From: Psychromonas arctica DSM 14288
GTDB lineage: Bacteria > Pseudomonadota > Gammaproteobacteria > Enterobacterales > Psychromonadaceae
DNA length: 64,000 nt
Assembly: GCF_000482725.1 (NCBI RefSeq)
Contig: NZ_KI519477.1
Location: 219,160-283,159, forward strand
Reading direction: 5' to 3'
The stretch's first letter is position 1. Every line of letters begins with the position of its first letter. A program made the translations under genes and the position numbers. This document shows positions 47,183 through 56,213 of the stretch, piece by piece. The notes under the pieces are model-generated. The model saw only the letters and a list, made by a program, of their open reading frames with translations. It was not told where the DNA came from and did no database searches.

Positions 47183-49840
47183 ATGACGGTAAGTAATGTC
47201 ACTGAACTAAATGCAATGGTTGCTCGTGTAAAAACGGCGCAAAAAGAATTTGCAACTTACTCACAGGAGCAAGTTGATAAAATATTCCGTGCAGCATCAT
47301 TAGCAGCCTCTACAGCACGTATCGAATTAGCTAAAATGGCTGCAAACGAGTCTGGCATGGGTATCATGGAAGACAAAGTAATCAAAAACCATTTTGCTTC
47401 TGAATTCATTTACAACAAATACAAAGACGAGCTAACATGTGGCGTGATTGACCGCAATGAAGAAGGCGGCACTATCACTATCGCAGAACCTGTAGGTATT
47501 GTTTGTGCAATCGTCCCAACAACAAACCCAACTTCAACTGCGATTTTTAAAGCCCTAATCTGTCTTAAAACACGTAATGGTTGTATCTTCTCTCCACATC
47601 CACGCGCTAAAAATGCAACCAACTACGCAGCGAAAGTGGTATTAGATGCAGCAATTAAAGCTGGCGCACCAAAAGATATTATTGGTTGGATTGACGTACC
47701 ATCAGTTGAGCTTTCAAATGCATTAATGAAACATGACGATATCAACCTTATCCTTGCAACTGGTGGTCCAGGCATGGTTAAAGCGGCCTACTCTTCAGGT
47801 AAACCAGCAATCGGTGTTGGTGCGGGTAATACACCTGTAGTTATCGACGAAACCGCTGATATCAAACGTGCCGTTTCTTCAATCTTAATGTCTAAAACAT
47901 TCGATAACGGTGTAATCTGTGCTTCTGAGCAAGCAGCGATTGTTGTTGAATCTATTTACGACGAAGTAAAAGCACGTTTCGCTAAATACGGCGCGGCAGT
48001 GTTAAGCCAAGCAGATGCAGACAAAGTACGTAAAGTATTAATCATCGATGGTGCATTGAATGCAAAAATCGTTGGTCAACCTGCATACAAAATTGCAGCA
48101 CTAGCGGGTGTTAAAGTACCAACTTCAACTAAAATCCTTATCGGTGAAGGCCTAGAAGCTTCATGGGATGATGAATTTGCACATGAAAAACTATCTCCTA
48201 CTTTAGGCTTATTCAAAGCGAAAAACTTTGAAGATGCAGTACGTCAAGCTGGTATCGTATTAGATATAGGTGGTGTTGGTCATACGTCAGTACTTTACAC
48301 AGACCAAGATGCAAACGCAGATCGTATCGCTTACTTTGGCGATAAAATGAAAACAGCACGTATTCTGGTGAATACGCCTGCTTCTCACGGTGGTATCGGT
48401 GATCTTTACAACTTCGAACTTGCACCTTCTTTAACACTCGGTTGTGGTTCATGGGGTGGTAACGCTATCTCTGAAAACGTGGGTCCAAAACACCTTATCA
48501 ATAAGAAAATTGTTGCGAAGCGAGCTGAAAATATGTTGTGGCATAAACTACCAAAATCAATCTACTTCCGCCGCGGCTGTTTACCAGTTGCAATGACTGA
48601 CCTTGAAGGTAAAAAACGTGCATTAATCGTGACTGACCGTTTCTTATTCAACAATGGTTACATCGATGACCTACGCTCTATCCTGAAAGAAAAAGGCATG
48701 GAAGTTGAAGTGTTCCATGAAGTAGAAGCCGATCCAACATTAGCAGTCGTAAAAGCAGGTGCAGCAGCATGTTTAAGCTATCAACCTGATGTGATTCTAG
48801 CAGTGGGTGGTGGTTCACCAATGGATGCAGCTAAAATCATGTGGGTTATGTACGAACATCCAGAAACTGATTTCGAAGACTTATCAATGCGCTTTATGGA
48901 TATCCGTAAACGTATTTACAAATTCCCTAAAATGGGGTCTAAAGCAGAGTTAGTTTGTATCACGACTACATCTGGTACAGGTTCTGAAGTAACACCATTT
49001 GCTGTAGTTACAGATGAAAAAACAGGTCAAAAATACCCATTAGCAGATTACGAGCTAACACCAAACATGGCGATTGTTGATGCAAACCTTGTTATGGATA
49101 TGCCTAAATCTTTATGTGCATTCGGTGGCTACGATGCAGTCACTCACGCAATGGAAGCTTACGTTTCTGTATTAGCGAATGAATACTCAGACGGCCATGC
49201 ACTACAAGCGCTTAAAATGCTTAAAGAGTACTTACCAAGCTCATATGCTAACGGTAAAAAAGACCCAATCGCACGTGAAAAAGTACATAATGCAGCAACT
49301 ATCGCAGGTATGTCTTTTGCTAATGCATTCTTAGGTGTTTGTCACTCAATGGCACACAAACTAGGTGCTGAATTCCACGTTCCACATGGTTTAGCAAATG
49401 CATTATTAATTGCGAATACTATTCGTTTCAATGCAACTAATAACCCAACTAAACAAACTGCATTCTCACAGTACGATCGCCCTAAAGCACGTGCTCGTTA
49501 TGCAGAAATAGCGGCACACTTAGGTTTCACAACAGGTAACACTGAAGACAAACTTAACGCACTATTAAACTGGTTAGAAGAGTTAAAAGTAGCATTGAAT
49601 ATTCCACTATCAATCCAAGCTGCCGGTGTTGATGAAGCGGCATTCATGGCAAAAGTTGACAAACTTGCTGAAGATGCGTTCGATGACCAATGTACAGGTG
49701 CAAACCCACGTTACCCATTAATCGCTGAGCTTAAAGAAGTATTAATCGCTTCTTACTACGGCACGGCTTACGCTGACGTAATGGATGTACCAGAAGTGGA
49801 AGTTAAAGCAGAACCAAAAGAAGAGAAAAAAGCTAAATAG
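47183..49840 (+). CDS. adhE: Bifunctional acetaldehyde-CoA/alcohol dehydrogenase AdhE
   Basis: An 885-residue fused enzyme (E. coli 891) that reduces acetyl-CoA to ethanol with two NADH; it assembles into spirosomes. The N-terminal aldehyde dehydrogenase half (about 1-440) has TTNPTSTAIFKALICLKTRN and the catalytic cysteine in NGVICASEQ. The C-terminal iron alcohol dehydrogenase half (about 450-865) has AVGGGSPMDAAKIMW, TTSGTGSEVTPFAV and metal ligands in GVCHSMAHKLGAEFHVPHG. The ATG at 47183 follows GGAG by 6 bases; the upstream in-frame TTG is part of that site. The C terminus ends in a Lys/Glu tail. Confidence 0.97.
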   Translation: MTVSNVTELNAMVARVKTAQKEFATYSQEQVDKIFRAASLAASTARIELAKMAANESGMGIMEDKVIKNHFASEFIYNKYKDELTCGVIDRNEEGGTITIAEPVGIVCAIVPTTNPTSTAIFKALICLKTRNGCIFSPHPRAKNATNYAAKVVLDAAIKAGAPKDIIGWIDVPSVELSNALMKHDDINLILATGGPGMVKAAYSSGKPAIGVGAGNTPVVIDETADIKRAVSSILMSKTFDNGVICASEQAAIVVESIYDEVKARFAKYGAAVLSQADADKVRKVLIIDGALNAKIVGQPAYKIAALAGVKVPTSTKILIGEGLEASWDDEFAHEKLSPTLGLFKAKNFEDAVRQAGIVLDIGGVGHTSVLYTDQDANADRIAYFGDKMKTARILVNTPASHGGIGDLYNFELAPSLTLGCGSWGGNAISENVGPKHLINKKIVAKRAENMLWHKLPKSIYFRRGCLPVAMTDLEGKKRALIVTDRFLFNNGYIDDLRSILKEKGMEVEVFHEVEADPTLAVVKAGAAACLSYQPDVILAVGGGSPMDAAKIMWVMYEHPETDFEDLSMRFMDIRKRIYKFPKMGSKAELVCITTTSGTGSEVTPFAVVTDEKTGQKYPLADYELTPNMAIVDANLVMDMPKSLCAFGGYDAVTHAMEAYVSVLANEYSDGHALQALKMLKEYLPSSYANGKKDPIAREKVHNAATIAGMSFANAFLGVCHSMAHKLGAEFHVPHGLANALLIANTIRFNATNNPTKQTAFSQYDRPKARARYAEIAAHLGFTTGNTEDKLNALLNWLEELKVALNIPLSIQAAGVDEAAFMAKVDKLAEDAFDDQCTGANPRYPLIAELKEVLIASYYGTAYADVMDVPEVEVKAEPKEEKKAK

Positions 49841-49864
49841 TTTATAATTTAGTACCCCACTTTT

Positions 49865-49889
49865 AGCCTGCTTTATGCAGGCTTTTTTG
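49865..49889 (+). terminator. Terminator of adhE
   Basis: AGCCTGC and GCAGGCT form a 7-bp stem with a TTTAT loop, followed by TTTTTTG. Confidence 0.92.
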
Positions 49890-50093
49890 TGTTCGGGATA
49901 GGTAAAATTAACAACAAACCTAAAAAAACCAACCACGAAGCCCTGCGCTACACAGATTGCACGAAGGGTTAGGGTTAACAATTTACTTTGAGATAGGATT
50001 AAAAGTATTTTTAGTTTCCCATCTTTTATTTGTAATGACTAAAAGGTAAGAACTAAAAGACATCAAGCAAGGGGAAAGAGGCAGGTTCCAACA

Positions 50094-50261
50094 ATTATAC
50101 CAATCACACTAATTAACTGATCTATTTTACTTGTTAAAATAACTTATTTCTTCGTTGTAAATTTCATAAAGGAAACAACCATTTAGCTAAATTTACGCCT
50201 TAAACTAAGTCATTTTTCCTGCGCAAAATTTAGATCACTTATTTAATGTAATCGGTATTAT
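50094..50261. mobile_element. MITE-like element with terminal inverted repeats
   Basis: About 168 bp. The left end ATTATACCAATCACACTAAT... and the inverted right end ...AATCGGTATTAT agree at about 24 of 30 positions and both run into a GATCT. Inner parts (GTAAATTT at 50157, AAATTTAC at 50189) are also inverted, so the whole can fold on itself. There is no ORF inside. The structure is that of a non-autonomous miniature inverted-repeat element; the transposase source is unknown. The right end overlaps the stop of the 103-residue ORF. Confidence 0.75.
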
Positions 50262-50569
50262 TTAACTCTCATTAAGCTGTGCGAACTGTCTTCCAATTCT
50301 ATTTTAATCGCCTGAGAGCGTTGCATATTATCCACATCATTAATTATTTCAGGCAGATATCCCTGCTTTTCCATCCATTGCATTGGCTTATCAAAGCCGT
50401 CCTCACTGACCACAAAAGTATCGTTAAATAAATTGCTCTTTTGCCCTGTTTTTTGCTGAACACTAACTATCCAAACCCGGTCTTGAAACAGCTGAGTCTG
50501 AGAACAAAGCAGAGTAAAGTTTTTCCAATTTCTTGATAGCAACGTAGCCATTTTATTGAATAGATTCAT
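50258..50569 (-). CDS. Hypothetical protein cut by the MITE-like element
   Basis: A 103-residue ORF that I do not recognise. It is soluble by composition, with several Trp (WKNF, WIVSV, WMEKQGYLPEI) and a VVSEDGFDKPMQWMEKQGY stretch that looks like real protein. The TAA stop (50258-50260) lies in the terminal repeat of the MITE-like element, so the natural C terminus may be missing or altered. The ribosome site is weak (AGGT 12 bases upstream). No neighbour suggests a function. Confidence 0.5.
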   Translation of the reverse strand: MNLFNKMATLLSRNWKNFTLLCSQTQLFQDRVWIVSVQQKTGQKSNLFNDTFVVSEDGFDKPMQWMEKQGYLPEIINDVDNMQRSQAIKIELEDSSHSLMRVK

Positions 50570-50902
50570 TAATTTTATTTACCTGTTAGATATATACATT
50601 AGATAACTGATGATCCGATGCACTGCCGGCGAGATCCGCGTAAAAAAACTTATTAAGGTCACGTAAAATCTAGCTATTGCATTATCAGCTTAATATTAAA
50701 GATTTTAACATTAAAAATAGCTCCCAAGAAACGCAGCGAGATATACAGAGGTAATAAGATACATAAGCAGAATACTTAAGGCTGTCGAAATTACGTCATA
50801 ACAAACGGCCTCTGACATGGAAAAAACATATTACTACGAAGATCGCTGAGGGTACGAAGGGTTAATAGAAAAGATAAGTAGCCCTACTTCTCCGTCTAGT
50901 AT

Positions 50903-50927
50903 ACGAAGTGAAATAGATTCACTTCGT
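50903..50927. repeat. Perfect 10-bp hairpin
   Basis: ACGAAGTGAA and TTCACTTCGT with a 5-base loop. There is no gene upstream on either strand that it clearly ends. Confidence 0.5.
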
Positions 50928-51245
50928 TATCTTTAGTTAAAAGGTGACTTTTAAATAAGAATAAAAATTATTAAGTATGGCCCTGAGCACTTTATATGGG
51001 AGTAAGTTGAACTAGAGCCATTACAGAACCAGCAACCATTCTAGTAGGTCCATTGTTATACGCAATTGTAATAGGAAGCCTACACATAAAACCTAGTACG
51101 CAGATATAGTTATCCTTTTATACCTTTTATATTTATCTTTATTAAGTGAAGTTTTAGGCTCACCTAGGCTGAATCCAAACCACTAAAAAACACCGACGCT
51201 CAAATATGATAACAATTGATCACCGTTGAGTTTTCCCAACTCATT

Positions 51246-51420
51246 AATGGCTTTTAGCAAAGCCAAACAGGATGTTGGGATTAGGCTCGTTTGGCACATG
51301 GATGTGCCGTAAGAGCCTGTGCGTTATAAAAGCCATTTATTATTGGGGTAAGAAAACGATTCGGTGCCAGTCTCTTTACTTACTTTCTATTCTGACCAAG
51401 AGAAAGTAAAGCCGCCGCAA
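51246..51420. repeat. Structured element with nested hairpins
   Basis: Outer arms AATGGCTTTTA (51246-51256) and TAAAAGCCATT (51327-51337) enclose a stem GGCTTT/AAAGCC (51249-51264) and a perfect GGCACAT-GG-ATGTGCC (51293-51308), itself framed by GGCTC/GAGCC. A further stem TTACTTTCT/AGAAAGTAA (51380-51409) follows, then a GC-rich GCCGCCGCAAGGGCG. It looks like a dispersed repeat or non-coding RNA rather than random sequence. Confidence 0.5.
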
Positions 51421-51535
51421 GGGCGAAATAGCAAAGCATGCAATTAATCACACTAACAAGATGAGCACAGACGAACCATAAAGATATAGATGCTAAATAA
51501 ATTCAACGCGTAAATAAGCCATTTATAAGTTCACA

Positions 51536-53014
51536 CTACAACAGCGGGCTAAATAAATAGATAATGCTTTCTAATAAACGTTTGAAAAAAGATCGTTGTC
51601 GCCATTTAACCAAACTCACTTGCTTAGATGCCAGCGTATAATGCATTTGCGCAGTTAAAAGCTCACCTGCAAACTTCGCATTATCAATCAACATCGTCAT
51701 CTCAAAATTCAACCAAAAACTACGGCGATCTAAATTAACCGTACCAATTAAAGCAATTTTTTCATCAATCACAATGCTCTTAGTATGCAATAAACCACCA
51801 TAAAACTGATGAATCTCTACACCTGCACTTAACAAGTCTTCAAAAAACGCACGAGAGGCATATTTCACCATCAAAGAATCATTTTTTGCCGGCAAGATTA
51901 TCTTCACATCAACACCACGCATTGCAGCGACTTGCAAAGCTGTTAACAAACTTTCATCGGGCACAAAGTAAGGGGTGGTTAACACTAAACTGTATTTAGC
52001 TTCATAAATCGCCGTCAGTAAAACTTGATGAATACCCACTTTGCCAAATTCAGGCCCCGAGGGGATCAATTGAGAATTTTCATCTCCTTCAATGCAAAAT
52101 AAAGCATTATTTGCAGGCGGGAGATTAAGTACATGTTCTGTTTCTAAACACCAATCCCATACAAATAAGCCTTGCATATGTTGTACGATTGGCCCTTCAC
52201 AACGCACCATCACATCAACCCACTCACCAATGCCTTTATGCACATTAAAAAAAGCAGGATCCACTAAGTTCATACTGCCGGTGTACGCGATATGGTCATC
52301 AATGCACACTAATTTTCGATGTAATCTTAGGTCTTGTCTTTGAAATAATAAGCGCAGCGCGCCTACAGGTAGACCTTCAACCACTTCTACACCGGCTTTA
52401 CGTAATTGAGCAGGTATTGCAGAGTTAAAAAAATCATGGCTGCCTACTGAGTCTAAGAGTAACTGGCACCTTACTCCCCTAATAGCAGCGGCTTTTAATT
52501 CATTTAACAATTGATTAATAAGCCCACCTTCGTTGCAGATATAAAACATTAAATAACAATGTTTTTGTGACGCTTTTATTTCCTTGATCAGCTCCAACAA
52601 TATCTGATCCGTATCGGTGAGCAATGTGTGTTTATTACCTTTAACCATTGGCATATTGGTATAGGATTCGACAAAGGCTTGCATTGAATGTGCATTGGCA
52701 CTGATCTTATCTTTACTTTGTTTATGAGTGGTAGCTTGTTGCTGTATCCAATTTAAAAACTCTCCCGCTAGTAACTTGCGCTGCCTACTACGTTTCGCAC
52801 CTAGGGTTAACTCTCCAAAAATAAAATACCCCACCATACCGACTAAAGGCAGTGCAAAAATAAGCAATAACCACGCTAATGACACGCCAATTTGATTACG
52901 TGTTAATACCACTCGAAATGAAACAATAGCTAATAGGCTAAAATAAAGTGTTGCGGAAAGTACAATATATATTTCACTCTCTAGCCATGTCATATGCGGT
53001 ATAAAACGATCCAT
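51536..53014 (-). CDS. clsA: Cardiolipin synthase A
   Basis: A 492-residue phospholipase-D-superfamily enzyme (E. coli ClsA 486) that makes cardiolipin from two phosphatidylglycerol molecules. Two N-terminal membrane helices (about 13-35 and 43-65) precede two HKD motifs: HRKLVCIDDHIAYTGSMN (about 235) and HTKSIVIDEKIALIGTVN (about 410), both complete with HxKx4D. Two such sites distinguish it from PssA. Single gene on the minus strand; about 330 bases without features separate it from the next gene. Confidence 0.95.
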   Translation of the reverse strand: MDRFIPHMTWLESEIYIVLSATLYFSLLAIVSFRVVLTRNQIGVSLAWLLLIFALPLVGMVGYFIFGELTLGAKRSRQRKLLAGEFLNWIQQQATTHKQSKDKISANAHSMQAFVESYTNMPMVKGNKHTLLTDTDQILLELIKEIKASQKHCYLMFYICNEGGLINQLLNELKAAAIRGVRCQLLLDSVGSHDFFNSAIPAQLRKAGVEVVEGLPVGALRLLFQRQDLRLHRKLVCIDDHIAYTGSMNLVDPAFFNVHKGIGEWVDVMVRCEGPIVQHMQGLFVWDWCLETEHVLNLPPANNALFCIEGDENSQLIPSGPEFGKVGIHQVLLTAIYEAKYSLVLTTPYFVPDESLLTALQVAAMRGVDVKIILPAKNDSLMVKYASRAFFEDLLSAGVEIHQFYGGLLHTKSIVIDEKIALIGTVNLDRRSFWLNFEMTMLIDNAKFAGELLTAQMHYTLASKQVSLVKWRQRSFFKRLLESIIYLFSPLL

Positions 53015-53348
53015 AAATTTCTCATTAAAATGATTACAACATATCTATAATATTTACTGATTAACAATATAGAAAGATCAAAAAAAATATAGCTTTATTC
53101 GAACAATCAATTGATGCCTAGAATATTTTCACCTTGCGACAGGCTGATTTTTTACATCTTGAATGATGAAGGGTATGAATACGCTCAGAACATTATTAAT
53201 ACTGCAAACAACAGCCAAAGAAAGTGAATAATAACAAATATTTCTCGACTCGATTATTTATTTTGAATAATTTTCTTAAACATAAACAATCGAATAGAGA
53301 AATCAAAGAGAAGAGTAAAGACAATAATGGTGGCCCAAATTATTGCCT
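53015..53348. other. Gap between the GGDEF/EAL gene and clsA
   Basis: AT-rich; no ORF and no distinct structure seen. It must carry the leftward clsA promoter. Confidence 0.3.
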
Positions 53349-56081
53349 TTAATGGCGCTTATAACACCTCAAATAAAAAGTCGCTTCAGTCGCACTCATC
53401 GCTTCCTTTGGCTGATGGTTTTTCTCATTTCCTAGTGTTTTATCACAAACAGCATTATCTTGAGACTGACTATCAATACAATCACCCACCACGTCAATAC
53501 CCAATGAGTTAGCTAAAACAAACAAAGATTTTAGCATTGCTTCACCCGCTAAATAACCAGGTACGCCTTGGATGAAATGTTTTGAAACTTTAAATTTTTC
53601 AATGTTTAATTTATCGATAGAATATAAAACAGAACGCTCTGCACCAAAACCATCTACGGTTAATGAAATACCTAAACGACTTAAATTCAGTAAATTTTCT
53701 TGTAGCGTCGGTAAGGTACTACTAAATAAACTTTCATCTATTTCAAATTCAAACCATCTTGCCTCACAGCCCGTATCTAATAAAACCTGTTGAATTGAGC
53801 CAATTAAAGTGGCTTGTGACAGTTCTAGCTTTGATATATTAATCGCAATGCGGCCAAAGTTAATACCTGACTGATGCCACTTTGCAGCTTGCTTTGCTGA
53901 TTTAGTAAAGGTTCTCAAACCTAGTTCAATCAATAGACCCGATTGCTCTGCTAACATTGTAAAACAGCTTGATGATAACAATCCTTGCTGCGGGTGATTC
54001 CAGCTTAAAACTGATTCCACAGCCACTATTTGGCGTTTATTAAGATCATATTGTGGTAAATAACAAATTTCGAATTGATCTTCCTCAAAGCCTTTCTTTA
54101 ACTCATTTTCTAATTCAAGCTGATGTGCAGAATGCACGGTTAACTCATTAGTATAGAAATGATAGGTGCTACTTTGGTCTTTTTTACAACGTAACATGGC
54201 ACTTTCAGCGTTGGAAAGAATTGAGTCTAAATCCATGCCATCATCGGGACAAATACTGATCCCAATAGACGAAGATAAATTAACTGGCATATCATCAATA
54301 ATAAGGTTTTCAGACAGTTGCTGATTAATTTTTTGTGCAATTAATGCCGCAACTTGTTCATTATCCAACTCTTCAATGACTAATATGAACTGGTCATCGC
54401 TAATACGAGCAATGATATCTCGGTTAGAAACACACTGTTGTAAACGTTTAGCCACAGTTTTAAGCACCCAATCACCTTGATTGTGACCGTAACGTTCATT
54501 AATGAGCCTAAAGTCTTTAATCTCAACAAACAATATAGCGATCGACGCCAGTTTATGAGCAGAACGAGAAATCGCAGCCTCTAAGTGGTTAAATAAAGCA
54601 ATTCGATTATGTAACCCGGTTAAAGAGTCATGTCTAGATAAATACTTTATTTTTTCTTCGTTATGTTTGGTTTGTGTAAGGTCAGTAAAAGAATAAACAC
54701 GATTTTCTGCTTTTATCCCTTGTTGTTTAATTTGATACACTTCTAACCAAAAATAACTAAGGTCACCGTTTTTGGTATGAAAAACAGCATTACCTTGCCA
54801 TTTACCTTGTTTTTTCAATCCACGTTCAATATCAACAAATAAACGACGGTAGTCTCTACCATAGGCAAAACTACTGATTTTTTGATCCAATAACTCATGT
54901 TTAGAATAGCCTGATATTTTTACGCAGGCATCATTTACACTGTCGACAACACCATGGCCATCGGTCACTAATATGCAATCTCGACTATTTTCAAAGACTA
55001 ACATAGCAAGCTCAAGTTGTTTTTTGATGACGCTTTTTTCGGTGATATCACGGCCAATCGCAACTAGACCTTGTACCTTGCCATATTTATCTTTCAGCGG
55101 CACTTTCTGCATATAGATATAATGTTGCTCACCATTGTTATAGGTAAGGTATTCATTATTACTATAAGTTTCGTCATTGGCAATCACTTGTGCATCTTGA
55201 GCTTGGCACATTTTTGCTTGATTTAATTCAAATAACTGATCATCTTTTTTACCCACGATATCAGCTTCAGGACACCCCACAAATATTTCAAATTGCTTAT
55301 TACAACCAATAAAACGGCTCTCTAAATCTTTAAAGAAAATGAGATCTGAAGAGAGATCCGCAGTGGCGCGTAACATCACACGCTCTTTTTCAATTTCTGA
55401 TTTAGCCGCGTTCATGTCAGACACATCAAATAGCATGCCGATTTGCAGCTCACTACCATCAGCGACTTCTTCTCGAATTAAAAATTCACGCTTAATACCA
55501 GTCACATCGCGAATCTCACATTCAAGTAGGTCGACTTGATGATCGTTAAACATACTTAATGTAGATGGGCGGACCTTTTTCGCAAGGCCATTCGGTAAAA
55601 CACTTTCTAAAGTTTGATTGATCAAGTTTTCAGGTAATAAACCAAACACTTGGGAAAAATAGGTATTGCAGGCAATAATCTTACCCTGCATATTTTTGTA
55701 GTAGATAGGGATACTAATACAGTCTAATGCGGCTTCCACCTCTGCAGATAGTAATAGTCCATTGCTAGGAGAAGATTTCTCTTTATTTACTTCAGTAGAT
55801 GCTTCACTTTCAATGCTAGTGTTGCCGGTATAAGTGTTATCAAGGTAAGTACAATCTAAGTAGCTAAACTTTTCAGCAATACGAGCTTTCACCAAGGAGC
55901 TAACAGGTAATTCAGAAATTAAATATTGGTAGTGTCCTGCGGCAATGGTCTGTTCCAAGTCATCTGTAGATAGCAGATGAGTCAGATCAACATCCGAGAA
56001 AGAAGAATTTAATGAAAGTAAGGTTTTAGCTAACTTTATATTAGTCCCTATATATAACACCTTATTTACCGTAATAGACAA
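53349..56081 (-). CDS. PAS-PAS-PAS-GGDEF-EAL protein with degenerate catalytic motifs
   Basis: A 910-residue signalling protein. After an N-terminal 110 residues come three PAS segments (about 115-220, 235-350, 355-475; the second ends with a PAC-like GLVAIGRDITE), then GGDEF (about 485-645) and EAL (about 655-890). The GGDEF signature reads SDDQF and the EAL signature reads ESV; the later DDFG motif is DGFGAE and the usual EGVE is GDCID. Both activities are probably lost, suggesting a c-di-GMP binding or partner-sensing role. The C terminus diverges from the family. TTG start, with AAAGGAG 6 bases upstream. Confidence 0.85.
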   Translation of the reverse strand: MSITVNKVLYIGTNIKLAKTLLSLNSSFSDVDLTHLLSTDDLEQTIAAGHYQYLISELPVSSLVKARIAEKFSYLDCTYLDNTYTGNTSIESEASTEVNKEKSSPSNGLLLSAEVEAALDCISIPIYYKNMQGKIIACNTYFSQVFGLLPENLINQTLESVLPNGLAKKVRPSTLSMFNDHQVDLLECEIRDVTGIKREFLIREEVADGSELQIGMLFDVSDMNAAKSEIEKERVMLRATADLSSDLIFFKDLESRFIGCNKQFEIFVGCPEADIVGKKDDQLFELNQAKMCQAQDAQVIANDETYSNNEYLTYNNGEQHYIYMQKVPLKDKYGKVQGLVAIGRDITEKSVIKKQLELAMLVFENSRDCILVTDGHGVVDSVNDACVKISGYSKHELLDQKISSFAYGRDYRRLFVDIERGLKKQGKWQGNAVFHTKNGDLSYFWLEVYQIKQQGIKAENRVYSFTDLTQTKHNEEKIKYLSRHDSLTGLHNRIALFNHLEAAISRSAHKLASIAILFVEIKDFRLINERYGHNQGDWVLKTVAKRLQQCVSNRDIIARISDDQFILVIEELDNEQVAALIAQKINQQLSENLIIDDMPVNLSSSIGISICPDDGMDLDSILSNAESAMLRCKKDQSSTYHFYTNELTVHSAHQLELENELKKGFEEDQFEICYLPQYDLNKRQIVAVESVLSWNHPQQGLLSSSCFTMLAEQSGLLIELGLRTFTKSAKQAAKWHQSGINFGRIAINISKLELSQATLIGSIQQVLLDTGCEARWFEFEIDESLFSSTLPTLQENLLNLSRLGISLTVDGFGAERSVLYSIDKLNIEKFKVSKHFIQGVPGYLAGEAMLKSLFVLANSLGIDVVGDCIDSQSQDNAVCDKTLGNEKNHQPKEAMSATEATFYLRCYKRH

Positions 56082-56153
56082 GACTCACTCCTTTAATCTC
56101 ATATTTATATTTTCATTTAAAATTAGCCCCAGACTAAATGTAAATGAAAATAT

Positions 56154-56180
56154 AAAAAGGGGATATCAGATCCCCTTTTT
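56154..56180. terminator. Terminator of purL
   Basis: AAAAAGGGGAT and ATCCCCTTTTT are perfect 11-base arms with an ATCAG loop, between purL and the GGDEF/EAL gene, both leftward. Confidence 0.92.
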
Positions 56181-56213
56181 ATTTAGCTATGTTTGTTTAC
56201 TTTACTATGTTTA

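Larger units (their letters stand above)
50570..51535. other. 966-base gene-free region
   Basis: No ORF above 60 codons on either strand. It holds a perfect hairpin at 50903-50927 and the structured element at 51246-51420. The rest shows no coding signal. Confidence 0.5.

Noticed and set aside
53220-53500. Frameshift at the 3' end of the GGDEF/EAL gene
   Set aside because: I looked in the other two frames for the missing conserved EAL end and saw none, so divergence is more likely than a simple frameshift.
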